Positions 7,858 through 16,398 of a stretch of DNA of 35,640 bases are shown piece by piece; within the stretch, counting starts at the first letter, position 1, and each line of letters starts with the position of its first letter. A program made the position numbers and the translations under genes. A model generated the notes under the pieces. That model made no database searches, was not told the origin of the DNA, and saw only the letters and a program-made list of their open reading frames with translations. Source of the DNA: Lachnospiraceae bacterium (GTDB lineage Bacteria > Bacillota > Clostridia > Lachnospirales > Lachnospiraceae); contig WSLY01000013.1 in the NCBI GenBank assembly GCA_013316825.1, forward strand, positions 29,861 through 65,500, written 5' to 3'.

Positions 7858-8556
7858 TTATTCCTTTCCGGCGGCAGCAGACGGATACTCCTTGCACAAA
7901 AGGCGGTAAGGCTCTGTATCCTCCTCTATCCGGGGAAACCGCCCCGGCGCCTCTAAAAAGCAGTTGTCCGTATCGTCATCGTTACACATGCTGACCTCGC
8001 CCACAATCACGTCTCCGCTTCCCTTTTTTCCCCAAAAGGCATGATACAGCCGTTGGGTATAGGTGACGCTCTGCCCGGGAGAAAGTGCTAAGATGCTGCC
8101 CGCCGGAAGCGTAAGCTTTACGCCGTCAGACACAATTTCCACATCCCTTGCCGTATCCGGCTTTCCATCCTCTGTGGCATGATAAAGCTGCATTTCCAGA
8201 ATGCCGCCGCCCCTGTTTATAATATCCTCCATCTTGTACCAATGAAAATGCATGGGCGTGACCTGCCCCTCCCGCGCCACAAGCAGCTTTTCCGCGTAGG
8301 GCTTTGGGTACAGCGCCGCATTGCCCTGATTGCCGTTGCGCAGAGTCAATGCGGTAAGCCCGATTTTGTCAAAGTCACCGCACCCAAAATCCGTAATGTC
8401 CCAACCCAGCCGATTGTCCCTGATTTCCTGACATTCCTCTCCCTTTTGCGCCCACTCCTCCTTCGTCCATCCAAAGAAGGGCGGCAGTAAAATCTGATGC
8501 GCTTTTAACAACGCCTCTGTCTCTCTTATGATTTGGTTGATTCGTGAACGTTTCAA
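7858..8556 (-). CDS. D-lyxose isomerase family (D-lyxose/D-mannose ketol-isomerase)
   Basis: The product is a 232-residue cupin isomerase. The N-terminus MKRSRINQIIRETEALL and the metal-binding segment MHFHWYKMEDIINRGGG, with HxH and Glu ligands, match the D-lyxose isomerase family, which interconverts D-lyxose with D-xylulose and D-mannose with D-fructose. A later YHAFWG histidine completes the site. Start codon is TTG: its TTGA overlaps the GH38 stop, and a strong AAGGAGG lies 7 bases upstream inside the GH38 3' end. Tight coupling to an alpha-mannosidase suggests that free mannose is the physiological substrate, yielding fructose for one of the neighbouring kinases. That pathway is inference. 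Confidence 0.9.
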   Translation of the reverse strand: MKRSRINQIIRETEALLKAHQILLPPFFGWTKEEWAQKGEECQEIRDNRLGWDITDFGCGDFDKIGLTALTLRNGNQGNAALYPKPYAEKLLVAREGQVTPMHFHWYKMEDIINRGGGILEMQLYHATEDGKPDTARDVEIVSDGVKLTLPAGSILALSPGQSVTYTQRLYHAFWGKKGSGDVIVGEVSMCNDDDTDNCFLEAPGRFPRIEEDTEPYRLLCKEYPSAAAGKE

Positions 8557-11500
8557 TTCTTTCCCTCCTTTTTCCTGACAAGCAGGCTCTGTATCTCAAA
8601 GGCGTGAAAACAAATTTCCGCGCCGTCCGCCGTTCTGACAAAATCCGTCCGCCCTTCCCCCGACATATCCGCGTATGCTTCCATAGGTTCCTCTAACAGG
8701 TTGACAAGCCCTTCTGCCGTAAAGCCGTGCAGCCTAAGGCGCAGCCTTGTGCTGCCTCCCTTCGCTTCATAAAAACGCAGAATATAACCGTTTCCATCCT
8801 CCGCTGCTTTTACCGTCTCCAATACCACGCCGCAATCCTCTATCTCCAGAAAAGCAGGCATTTTTCCCTTGATCCCGTCTGCGCTTTCCCGCCTTCCTGA
8901 GACTTTGCTGCACAAAAGCGGTCCGTTCAGGCAATCGCTTTCTCTGATAACGCCGCCCTCCCACACGCCGCCTCCGTGGGGATAAACGGCATACGTAAAG
9001 CTGTGCCACCCGCAGTCGCCTTTTTCGCAGGGACAGTTCTGGCTTCTCAAAAGGCACAAATCTAAATTGTTGTCCCATATCTTGTAGCCGTATTTGCTGT
9101 CGGTAAGGAGCGCTAATCCGCCGTTTGCATCTTTTATGTCCACCCAGCCATGGGCACACACTTCAAACTTTGCCTCATCCCAGCTCGTATTGCGGTGCGT
9201 CGGTCTTTCTATGTGTCCAAACTGAATGCCGCATTCCGCTTTATCCGTCACCGCTTCCACAGGCCACGCCGTCCGAAGCATGGCATACTCCTCCTGCCAG
9301 TCCACACCGGTTTCAAAATCAATCCTTGCAGAAAAGGCGGAGAGCACGGCAGTCTGTGTAATCCGCGATTTTTTTCCGATTTCATAGGTAAAATGCAGCT
9401 TCTGGCACATTCCTTCCACCGTCTTATGGCAGCTTAAAAGCCGCGCCGGTTCAGGATCGCTCTTAAGATATGACTTGTTAATATCCCAGTGGGTCAGTTC
9501 ATCCGGATACAAATTCAGGCAGTTGCCCTCCTGTCCCTTTGGCAGAAGCTCCCTATCGTTTTGCTTGTCAAACAGGCTCACCACCGTTCCTCTGTCAGAA
9601 AATTGTGCCCGCACCCATTCATTTTCCAGTACATTGTCGTCTGCACTCTGCACCGAAAACGCTGATGCCTCCGCCCAGTCTATCACTTTGATTTCCATAG
9701 GCTTTAGGGTGACTGCCATTTCCCTTCCATCCCGTTCCATCCGCTCCGTCCGCGTAAAAGAAACCGGATTGATAACAAGAAGAGGCTCTTTTTCTCCCTG
9801 CACCATCATGCTTCCCAGCGCTTCCTGCGCCTTTTTTAACAGCTCCTCTGCCTCGAAATAAAGACGGGCATACCGCGCCTGCGTCTCCTCATACACCCTC
9901 TTGATTGCAGACCCGGGCAGACAGTCATGAAATTGATAGAGCAAAACCTCCTGCCAGCACGCTTTCAGCCAGCACGCAGGATAGGGAAGCCCGCAGATGC
10001 TTTCCGCCAGCACCGATACAAGCTCCAAATCATGCAACAGCACTTCCAGTCTTTTGTTCCATTTCTTCTGCGCCGCCATGGAAGTGTAAGTACCCTGATG
10101 CCGCTCAAAATACAGCTCTCCCCGCCAGCTTCTGTAACGGTCCGCATTCTCTGCAATCCTGTCAAAGAAATCTACCACAAAGGCATCCTGAAAGGGCGGA
10201 CAGCCCTTTAAGGAACGCATCCGTTTCCTTCTCTCCATATGCTCATAGCCGGGACCGCCGCCGCCGTCCCCCAATCCGTAGAGCATAAGCCCTTCGGGAC
10301 AGACGTCCTTGTCCGTATTGTGGTATTCTCCGTAGATTGCCATCTGGGGAACTGCCGCGCTGGTATAGCTGTTTTCCGGCAGCATATGGGTCAGCACTCT
10401 GCTGCCATCCAATCCGTACCACCAGAAGGTATACCGCGGAAACCGGTTCGTATCGTTCATGGAAAGCTTATTCGTTGTAAAATAGGGCACGCCGCTCTTG
10501 ACAAAAAGCTGCGGCAGCGCCGCACTGTAGCCAAACACATCCGGCAGAAACCCTACTCTCATATCAAACCCAAACTCTTCCCTGAAAAAACGCTTTCCGT
10601 ACAAAAGCTGTCTTACCAAGGACTCGCCAGACGGCAGATTGGTATCGCATTCCACAAAAAATGCGCCCACCACCTCCAGCCGCTTTTCCTTGATGCGCTT
10701 TTGCATTCTTTGATACAGCGCAGGATATTTTTCTTTCACCCACATATAAACAGGCGCCTGGCTCAAGGTAAATTTGTATTCGGGAAACCGATCCATCAAT
10801 TTCATGACTGTGGAAAGTGTTCTTGCGCATTTGCGGTAGGTCTCCCGCTCAGGCCACAAAAATAAAAGGTCTAAATGAGAATGTCCAATGGCAGAATAAG
10901 TCATGGAGGGCGACTCATTTTTGCGGGAAAGAATTTCCTGCAAAATAGAACGCACCTTTAACAGAGCGTCGGAGGGTATCGCAATCTGGCATTTTTTTGT
11001 ATGGTCCGTTTCCAAATCCGGCAGTATGGAAAGCTGCTCTCCTGCCTCGGCATAGGCATCCCTGCCCTTCATCAGCGCTTCCGTTCCCATGCCCGCCTGT
11101 AAAGTACCGTCCTCCTGTACTTCCCCCAGCGCTTCCTGCAGCACCAAAGCTGCCTCCTCTAATATCCCGCCCACTTCCTCTCCGTAGGCGTCGCCGTTTT
11201 CACATAGACCCACAAAAAGGCTCTGGCAGACCACCCAGTCGTAGAAAGCGTCTCTGCACAAATCGTCCACAAGGGCTATACATGCCTCTTTTACGCGTCC
11301 GTTGTTCTTGTACTGTCCTTCCACATCACAGCAGGTAAAGTCAATCCAGCAGTCCACCACGCCGTCCTTTGCGCAGTCTTCCATCTCAATGGTTCTCTTG
11401 CCCCAGAGTCCCAGCGGAAATTCGTTGCGGGAGGTGGCGCTGGTAAGTCCCTGCACAGGATTGCCGTCCTTATCCACCAAAAGCCCCTCCGCGGACACAT

Positions 11501-11762
11501 CGATAAGCACTGCCGCATGGCTTTCCCATGCTTCCTTTGGCACCCTGCCGGTAAAATGAAACCAGCCGCAGTCAAACAGATCGCCCCAATGGTCGCCGGG
11601 CTTTGGCGCCATATGCCTGCCGCTTTCTCTTTCCGAAAATGCTGCCGGTTCCTCTGTTATATAAGCTTCTATTGCCAAATCCGCAATCACATGGTATACG
11701 CCGTATTCCAGCTTTTCCCGATACGCCGTAAAGCGCTGCTCCTGTTCGCGAAATTTCTCCAT
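8553..11762 (-). CDS. GH38 alpha-mannosidase
   Basis: The product is a 1069-residue cytoplasmic alpha-mannosidase. The zinc-binding N-terminal catalytic motif GHSHLDLLFLWP holds His294, His296 and Asp298, and LPDVFGYSAALPQL holds the predicted nucleophile Asp408. Residues 1-280 form the ancillary domain found in bacterial GH38. The C-terminal third is the beta-sandwich region. There is no signal peptide, so it should trim imported alpha-mannosides. The start at 11762 lies 5 bases after the ribokinase stop, and the end overlaps the isomerase start by 4 bases, so all three are in one operon. Length and motif order are normal for the family. Linkage specificity is not predictable. Confidence 0.95.
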   Translation of the reverse strand: MEKFREQEQRFTAYREKLEYGVYHVIADLAIEAYITEEPAAFSERESGRHMAPKPGDHWGDLFDCGWFHFTGRVPKEAWESHAAVLIDVSAEGLLVDKDGNPVQGLTSATSRNEFPLGLWGKRTIEMEDCAKDGVVDCWIDFTCCDVEGQYKNNGRVKEACIALVDDLCRDAFYDWVVCQSLFVGLCENGDAYGEEVGGILEEAALVLQEALGEVQEDGTLQAGMGTEALMKGRDAYAEAGEQLSILPDLETDHTKKCQIAIPSDALLKVRSILQEILSRKNESPSMTYSAIGHSHLDLLFLWPERETYRKCARTLSTVMKLMDRFPEYKFTLSQAPVYMWVKEKYPALYQRMQKRIKEKRLEVVGAFFVECDTNLPSGESLVRQLLYGKRFFREEFGFDMRVGFLPDVFGYSAALPQLFVKSGVPYFTTNKLSMNDTNRFPRYTFWWYGLDGSRVLTHMLPENSYTSAAVPQMAIYGEYHNTDKDVCPEGLMLYGLGDGGGGPGYEHMERRKRMRSLKGCPPFQDAFVVDFFDRIAENADRYRSWRGELYFERHQGTYTSMAAQKKWNKRLEVLLHDLELVSVLAESICGLPYPACWLKACWQEVLLYQFHDCLPGSAIKRVYEETQARYARLYFEAEELLKKAQEALGSMMVQGEKEPLLVINPVSFTRTERMERDGREMAVTLKPMEIKVIDWAEASAFSVQSADDNVLENEWVRAQFSDRGTVVSLFDKQNDRELLPKGQEGNCLNLYPDELTHWDINKSYLKSDPEPARLLSCHKTVEGMCQKLHFTYEIGKKSRITQTAVLSAFSARIDFETGVDWQEEYAMLRTAWPVEAVTDKAECGIQFGHIERPTHRNTSWDEAKFEVCAHGWVDIKDANGGLALLTDSKYGYKIWDNNLDLCLLRSQNCPCEKGDCGWHSFTYAVYPHGGGVWEGGVIRESDCLNGPLLCSKVSGRRESADGIKGKMPAFLEIEDCGVVLETVKAAEDGNGYILRFYEAKGGSTRLRLRLHGFTAEGLVNLLEEPMEAYADMSGEGRTDFVRTADGAEICFHAFEIQSLLVRKKEGKN

Positions 11763-11767
11763 GACGC

Positions 11768-12667
11768 TTATTCCTCCGCCTTACAAAGCTTTGCCTGTTC
11801 TACCTCATGCTTATAAGGTATGGAAGGCGCCGCGCCTTTTTGGGATACCGCCAGCGCACTGGCGCGTGCCGCCATATCCAGCGCGCGGGCAGGATCCTTC
11901 GTCTCTGCCAGTGTACTCATAAAATATCCGGTAAAGGTGTCTCCCGCTGCCGTGGTATCCACCGTATTTACCTTGTAGATTCCCTGTTTGATACGCTGTG
12001 CGCCTTTTGCGTAGACGCTGCCCCGCCCGCCAAGAGTCAGTACAAACTCTGCATCGGGATATTTTTGTGTCAGCGCATCCAGTATGCCGTCCTCTTCGCT
12101 CCTGCCGGAAAGCTCCGTCCCCTCAATTTCATTGAGCAGGAAAACAGACACCTTCTCAAGAGGCAGCGCGCGTATGCTTTCGTTCATGGGAGAAGGATTC
12201 AGCACAATGGAAAGTCCCGCCGCATACGCCTTTTCCATAATTTCTCCTATCCTGCTAATCTCATTCTGGAGTATCAGGTAGTCGCCCGTCCCAAAATCCG
12301 CAAGCACACTGTCAATTTGTTCGGACGTCACGGCGCCGTTGGCTCCCGTATACAGGATAATCGAATTTTCTCCCGTCCTGTCCACCTGTATCACGGCATG
12401 TCCCGTCACCTCTTCTACCGTCCGCACATACCTTGTGTCCACACCCGCCTCACGCAGAGCCTGTATCAGGGGCGCGCCGTCCGCGCCGATATTGCCTGCG
12501 TGGAAAACCGAAGCACCGGCCTTGGCAATGGCAATGGACTGGTTGAGCCCCTTGCCGCCCGCAAACTTATCAAGCCGCGACGCAGCAAAGGTCTCCCCCT
12601 TGCGGATAAAGTGCTCCATCTGATAAACCATATCTAAATTCAGTGAACCAAAATTCAAAAAACGCAT
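11768..12667 (-). CDS. PfkB family sugar kinase, ribokinase-like
   Basis: This 299-residue kinase carries the PfkB signatures: FAGGKGLNQSIA at residues 35-46 (sugar-binding GG motif) and TVDTTAAGDTFTGYF, with catalytic Asp243 and the anion hole AAGD. The DTTAAGDTF form and the overall layout are those of ribokinase. The substrate could be ribose from the nucleoside-hydrolase-like protein, or fructose from the lyxose/mannose isomerase. AAAGGAG precedes the ATG. It lies 25 bases downstream of the lipoprotein gene and 5 bases upstream of GH38. Confidence 0.9.
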   Translation of the reverse strand: MRFLNFGSLNLDMVYQMEHFIRKGETFAASRLDKFAGGKGLNQSIAIAKAGASVFHAGNIGADGAPLIQALREAGVDTRYVRTVEEVTGHAVIQVDRTGENSIILYTGANGAVTSEQIDSVLADFGTGDYLILQNEISRIGEIMEKAYAAGLSIVLNPSPMNESIRALPLEKVSVFLLNEIEGTELSGRSEEDGILDALTQKYPDAEFVLTLGGRGSVYAKGAQRIKQGIYKVNTVDTTAAGDTFTGYFMSTLAETKDPARALDMAARASALAVSQKGAAPSIPYKHEVEQAKLCKAEE

Positions 12668-12692
12668 ATCCGCTCCTTTGTCCTGTTTCTCT

Positions 12693-13979
12693 TTACTCAG
12701 CCGTATTTACAAACACGGAAAGGTACGCGCTCACCCAGCCGCCCTCTGTGGTGGAAGGACAGTAGAAATACAGAACGTCGCCCTCGCTCATCGCCGCGTC
12801 GAAGCTGTATTCATTGGGCAGGGACGTAAATTCCGCTATCTCAAACTCGGACACTGTCTCTCCGTTCAACACCGCATAAAATTTTTCCGCGCTCTGGCTG
12901 CAGGGATTGAACGCATAGCCGCTGAATGTAAAGGTTCCATCCGCCGGCGCCTTGAATCCCAGCGCCATCATGGTCGCGCCGCTGCCCGGTGTGTTCATCT
13001 CCAGATATTCACCCTCCAGATAACCCACCGTGCCGATGCCCGTACCGTCCTCTGAAAACCATTCGTCGGCATCGTAATCCGTATCCCTGTACTCTACGGC
13101 AGGAACAAAGTCTGCGCCGTCCGTGGTAGAAGCATACAGCCATACGCCGTTTGCGCCCTCTGCATTTTCCTTATCAAACTCCTGATAAGCATTGTAAACC
13201 GCTTCCTTTGTAAAATCAGGCTCCACGCCCTTTACTTCCCTTTCTTCCACCTCGGGAACCGTATACACGGAATCATCCACGGGCTCATATACCATGGTAC
13301 AACCGATATACGCGCTCACCCAGCTGCTGTCGGTGGAATTACAGTAGATATAGAGCTTCTCGCCCTTTTCCATCTGCACGTCGGTAGGCGTCACATATGC
13401 GTAATTGTCCACGATTTCCGTCATATCCACGGAAAGCACCACCGTGCCGTCCTGCTTTTTAAAGGTAAACACATCGCAAGGCTGCCCCCACGGATTCCAC
13501 ACCTTAGCGGTAATCACGTACTTGCCCGCTGCCGGCGCCTCAAACGCCAGAACACCCATCTGATTGGAGAAGTCTTTGGAAACGCCGTCCGTATTTAACT
13601 CCAGAAAACCTTCTACATTGTCATTAAATCCAACGCCTATGTAGCTTCCCTCCCAAGGGTGCCAGCCTTTTACACTTGCATCCGGATATTCGTCATAGCT
13701 GCCGCAAGCGTCAAAGGTCTCGCCGTTATCTCCTGAAAAGTAGTACTGCCAAGGTCCGTTCTGTCCCTCTGCGACGTTAAAATCTGCCACGGAATCAAAG
13801 GTTGTACCTGCCTCCAGACCGCCTTCGTTCTCCGGCTCTGCCGTAGGCTCCGGTGACGTCGTCTCTTCCTGCGTGGGCTCCGGTGTGTTCCCTGTCGCAG
13901 GCTTATCCTGCTCCTTGCCGCAAGCGGCTAACGAACAAACCATAACTGCCGTCATTAATGTTACAAGTAACTTCTTCAT
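12693..13979 (-). CDS. Lipoprotein with two tandem beta-sandwich domains, unknown function
   Basis: I do not recognise a named family. Of 428 residues, the first 20 are a lipoprotein signal ending in lipobox LAAC. A Pro/Glu/Thr-rich linker to about residue 60 follows, as expected for a surface lipoprotein. Two similar domains follow, near 60-235 and 258-428. Both contain GPWQYY/GVWLYA near the start, a YIGVGF/GTVGYL plus LE(L/M)NT strand, GxLAFEAPAAG/ALGFKAPADG, and end in YIYCNSTDSSWVSAYIG / YFYCPSTTEGGWVSAYLS. The aromatic-rich jelly-roll pattern suggests carbohydrate binding. It is the first gene after the operator-controlled promoter at 14023-14051, so it should be highly expressed upon induction. 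Confidence 0.85.
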   Translation of the reverse strand: MKKLLVTLMTAVMVCSLAACGKEQDKPATGNTPEPTQEETTSPEPTAEPENEGGLEAGTTFDSVADFNVAEGQNGPWQYYFSGDNGETFDACGSYDEYPDASVKGWHPWEGSYIGVGFNDNVEGFLELNTDGVSKDFSNQMGVLAFEAPAAGKYVITAKVWNPWGQPCDVFTFKKQDGTVVLSVDMTEIVDNYAYVTPTDVQMEKGEKLYIYCNSTDSSWVSAYIGCTMVYEPVDDSVYTVPEVEEREVKGVEPDFTKEAVYNAYQEFDKENAEGANGVWLYASTTDGADFVPAVEYRDTDYDADEWFSEDGTGIGTVGYLEGEYLEMNTPGSGATMMALGFKAPADGTFTFSGYAFNPCSQSAEKFYAVLNGETVSEFEIAEFTSLPNEYSFDAAMSEGDVLYFYCPSTTEGGWVSAYLSVFVNTAE

Positions 13980-14000
13980 AAAATTCCCTCCTTTGTTTGC

Positions 14001-14012
14001 GTTATCGTTTAC
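14001..14012. promoter_or_regulatory. LacI-type operator before the lipoprotein operon
   Basis: On the minus strand the site reads GTAAACGATAAC, matching GTAAACGTTTAC at 2538-2549 in 10 of 12 positions. Together with the preceding ATGA it forms an identical 11-base core, ATGAGTAAACG. It lies about 10 bases downstream of the -10 box, over the likely start of transcription, so repression by the window's LacI protein is the simplest reading. Confidence 0.62.
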
Positions 14013-14022
14013 TCATGTATAA

Positions 14023-14051
14023 ATACTATCATATAAAGCTGCTTTTTGCAA
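14023..14051 (-). promoter_or_regulatory. Promoter for the lipoprotein, ribokinase and GH38 operon
   Basis: On the minus strand TTGCAA (14051-14046) and TAGTAT (14028-14023) are spaced by 17 bases. The palindromic core AAACGTTT also occurs at 14083-14090, in the end of the upstream kinase gene, and could be an auxiliary site. The promoter gives the lower half of the locus its own transcript, although no terminator separates it from the upstream genes. Confidence 0.65.
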
Positions 14052-14069
14052 TATGTTTCTCTGTTTTTC

Positions 14070-14966
14070 CTAATTTTCAAGAAAACGTTTCCACACCATG
14101 TCCGGCTGCAGCTCACCGGACAAACCGCCATACATGGTCACGCATATGCCGGACAGAATGGCGCCCAGCTTCAACATATCTGCCGGTGTTTTCTGCATCG
14201 CAGCGCCGGTAAGCACGCCTGCCGCAAAGCTGTCTCCTGCCCCGCAGGTATCCACGCACTCTCCTGCCCTGACCGCCGGCTGTTCATAGCTTTTTCCGCC
14301 GCAGAGCGCAATGCTTCCCGCCTCCCCCAGCGTCACAATCACATGCTCCACGCCTTGTGCAGCAAGCGCCTTTGCCGCCTGCCATGGGTCTTCCTTCTTT
14401 GTCAGACATTTCGCCTCTTCCTCATTTATCTTCAGATAGCGGCATGCTTTTGGCAGGCTTACTTCCTCTTTCGCCAGATCGCCGTAGGACACGTCCAGAC
14501 TAAGCGCCTTCCCATACCTGACGCAAAGCCTGTCTATGGGATAGTGGCGGCAGTAGCCTAAGTAGGTGTGAACGATATCCGCCTGCCTGATTTCCTCCTC
14601 CAAACGTTCTTCGGTCATGAAATCGCCGCCGCTCCCGCCATAGGATGCAAAGCAGCGGTCCTCATACGTACTCAGTACCGCGGAGACCGGCGTTGCCGTC
14701 GTCTTTTCCACCCCCGTATCCGCTATCTTTACACCGCTTTTCATCAAGGCTTCTTTTATCAGCCTGCCCGCAAAGTCTTCTCCAATGCCGGATAAAAAAC
14801 GGACGGGGACGCCCATACGCCCCAATGCAATGGGCGTATTTGCGCCGCCGCCCGCCTTCATTTCAAAATGCCGGCAGTAAATTTCTTCCCCATGCTTTGG
14901 CAGGCGTGGCAGCAAGCCAAAAATCATATCACAGCAGCTTTCTGCTATACACAACACCTTTTTCAT
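14070..14966 (-). CDS. PfkB family carbohydrate kinase
   Basis: The product is a 298-residue kinase with AGGGANTPIALGRMG at residues 38-52, the LKINEEEAKCL Mg/ATP region near 178-188, and CVDTCGAGDSFAAG with catalytic Asp245. It is less ribokinase-like than the other PfkB protein and closer in feel to fructokinase/2-keto-sugar kinases. The start is placed at 14966, after AAAGGCGGG; an in-frame codon at 15020 lies inside GH4. It starts 16 bases after the GH4 stop, so it should phosphorylate a sugar released by the upstream hydrolases, or supply GH4 with a phosphorylated substrate. Substrate not known. Confidence 0.88.
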   Translation of the reverse strand: MKKVLCIAESCCDMIFGLLPRLPKHGEEIYCRHFEMKAGGGANTPIALGRMGVPVRFLSGIGEDFAGRLIKEALMKSGVKIADTGVEKTTATPVSAVLSTYEDRCFASYGGSGGDFMTEERLEEEIRQADIVHTYLGYCRHYPIDRLCVRYGKALSLDVSYGDLAKEEVSLPKACRYLKINEEEAKCLTKKEDPWQAAKALAAQGVEHVIVTLGEAGSIALCGGKSYEQPAVRAGECVDTCGAGDSFAAGVLTGAAMQKTPADMLKLGAILSGICVTMYGGLSGELQPDMVWKRFLEN

Positions 14967-14982
14967 GGACTTTCCCGCCTTT

Positions 14983-16398
14983 CTATTTCCACTCTCCAAT
15001 CCACGGCAGATTATGCGCACAGTAAGCCTCCACCAGCTTGACCGCCAGCCCGTAATCGGCTACCAGCGGATGAATCGTGAGCGCCTCCACCGCCGCTTCC
15101 TTTGATTTTTTCCTGACTGCCTCAACCGTCAGCTTTTCATAGCGTTTGATGGTCTTCATCAAAAGCAGGTTGGAGGGGGCAATCTCCTCTCTGGAAAAAG
15201 ACATGGGCACCGCCCCATCCTTACCGATGGTACAGGTCACCTCCACCACATCATCCTCCGCCATGTCCAAAATCGCGCCGCGGTTTGGCACGCTGACCGC
15301 CAAATCAATGTTTCTGCCGTACTGCATACTGTCAATGTAGTTGAATACCACGCCTGCGTAGCCTTCGTAAACTTCCGTGGCGGGCGCTTTTCCTACAAGC
15401 GCAGGAATCCCCAGCTCAGACGGTTTCACAGGCTGCGCCGCTTCCTGCTTTTCTCCCAGCTCAAGCTGCATATAGCTGCCCTCCCTGCGCTGCATAAAAT
15501 CTCTGTAGATACGCAGACATGCTTCCGGCTCTTTTTCTATATCGTGCGCCCGAAGCGCCCCCATCATCTCATGGTTATTTCTGCAGATAAACTCGCCTCT
15601 GGATTCCTTTGCCGCAAGCAGATTTTGAAGCGCTCGCTCTTTGTGATAATAATAGTACAGATACCCGTTTGGAATCTCTCCTAAATGCCGCACCAGCTTC
15701 CTGTCAAAGTATTGGAACTGGTGGAAGCTTTCCACAAAGCCGTCATGGGAAAGAAGCGCCGGCAGAATATCCTCGCCCAAAAGCTCCACCCTGTTTGCCC
15801 ACGAGAGATGGTTGAGCCCGTAGACCTTTACCATCAGCTCGCAGGCGTTTACCTGAAGCGCCTCTGCCACGTCGATTTTGATGCCCGTGGCATTATCGCA
15901 GATGCCGATAATATTGCCGTATCCGCCATCGTAGAGCGCCTGCGTCACCAGTCCCGAAGGGTTGGTAAAATTAAATACGATTGCATCCGGCGCCGCGTAC
16001 TTTTCTACCAGCTCCATGTAGGAGAGCATGACGGGAATCGTGCGCACCGCATAGGAAAAGCCCCCTGCGCCGGTGGTCTCCTGTCCGATAAGCCCCAGAT
16101 TCAGCGCAATCCGCTCATCCTTTGCTCTCGCCTCGTCCTGTCCGACCCGCACGGTAGTCACAATATACTCTGCGCCGCGCACCGCCTCCACCGGATTGTC
16201 CGTAAGCGTCACGTTAAGCCCGCTTTTTTCCCTCTGTATCAGGTATCCGGCAATGCCGCCAAAATATGCAAGCTTTTCTGCATCGCTGTCCATGATGCAA
16301 AGTTCCCCGATGTCCATCTCTTTATAAAATTTCATCAGCGACTCTACAAAGTAGTAGGTTCTTACACTGCCGCCGCCAATCAACGCCATTTTTTTCAT
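14983..16398 (-). CDS. GH4 NAD/Mn-dependent glycosidase
   Basis: The product is a 471-residue GH4 enzyme, which uses NAD+ and a divalent metal in an oxidation-elimination mechanism. The Rossmann start IGGGSVRTYY is at residues 7-16. FNFTNPSG is at 142-149. GICDNATG holds metal ligand Cys167 and YGLNHLSW holds His197. QETTGAGGFSYAVRTIPV is the conserved loop. Most characterised members act on 6-phospho-glucosides delivered by phosphotransferase systems, but no PTS gene is in the window. Its ATG shares one base with the stop of the nucleoside-hydrolase-like gene (ATGA), showing translational coupling. Candidate activities are 6-phospho-glucosidase, alpha-galactosidase or another alpha-glycosidase of this family. 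Confidence 0.93.
   Translation of the reverse strand: MKKMALIGGGSVRTYYFVESLMKFYKEMDIGELCIMDSDAEKLAYFGGIAGYLIQREKSGLNVTLTDNPVEAVRGAEYIVTTVRVGQDEARAKDERIALNLGLIGQETTGAGGFSYAVRTIPVMLSYMELVEKYAAPDAIVFNFTNPSGLVTQALYDGGYGNIIGICDNATGIKIDVAEALQVNACELMVKVYGLNHLSWANRVELLGEDILPALLSHDGFVESFHQFQYFDRKLVRHLGEIPNGYLYYYYHKERALQNLLAAKESRGEFICRNNHEMMGALRAHDIEKEPEACLRIYRDFMQRREGSYMQLELGEKQEAAQPVKPSELGIPALVGKAPATEVYEGYAGVVFNYIDSMQYGRNIDLAVSVPNRGAILDMAEDDVVEVTCTIGKDGAVPMSFSREEIAPSNLLLMKTIKRYEKLTVEAVRKKSKEAAVEALTIHPLVADYGLAVKLVEAYCAHNLPWIGEWK

Noticed and set aside
8543..8554. GTGAACGTTTCA at the isomerase start as an operator
   Set aside because: Only six central bases are palindromic and the site lies inside translationally coupled genes without a promoter.
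11807..12637. Plus-strand open frame of 276 codons opposite the ribokinase gene
   Set aside because: A shadow of the PfkB coding sequence; its translation shows no hydrophobic pattern or motif of a real protein.
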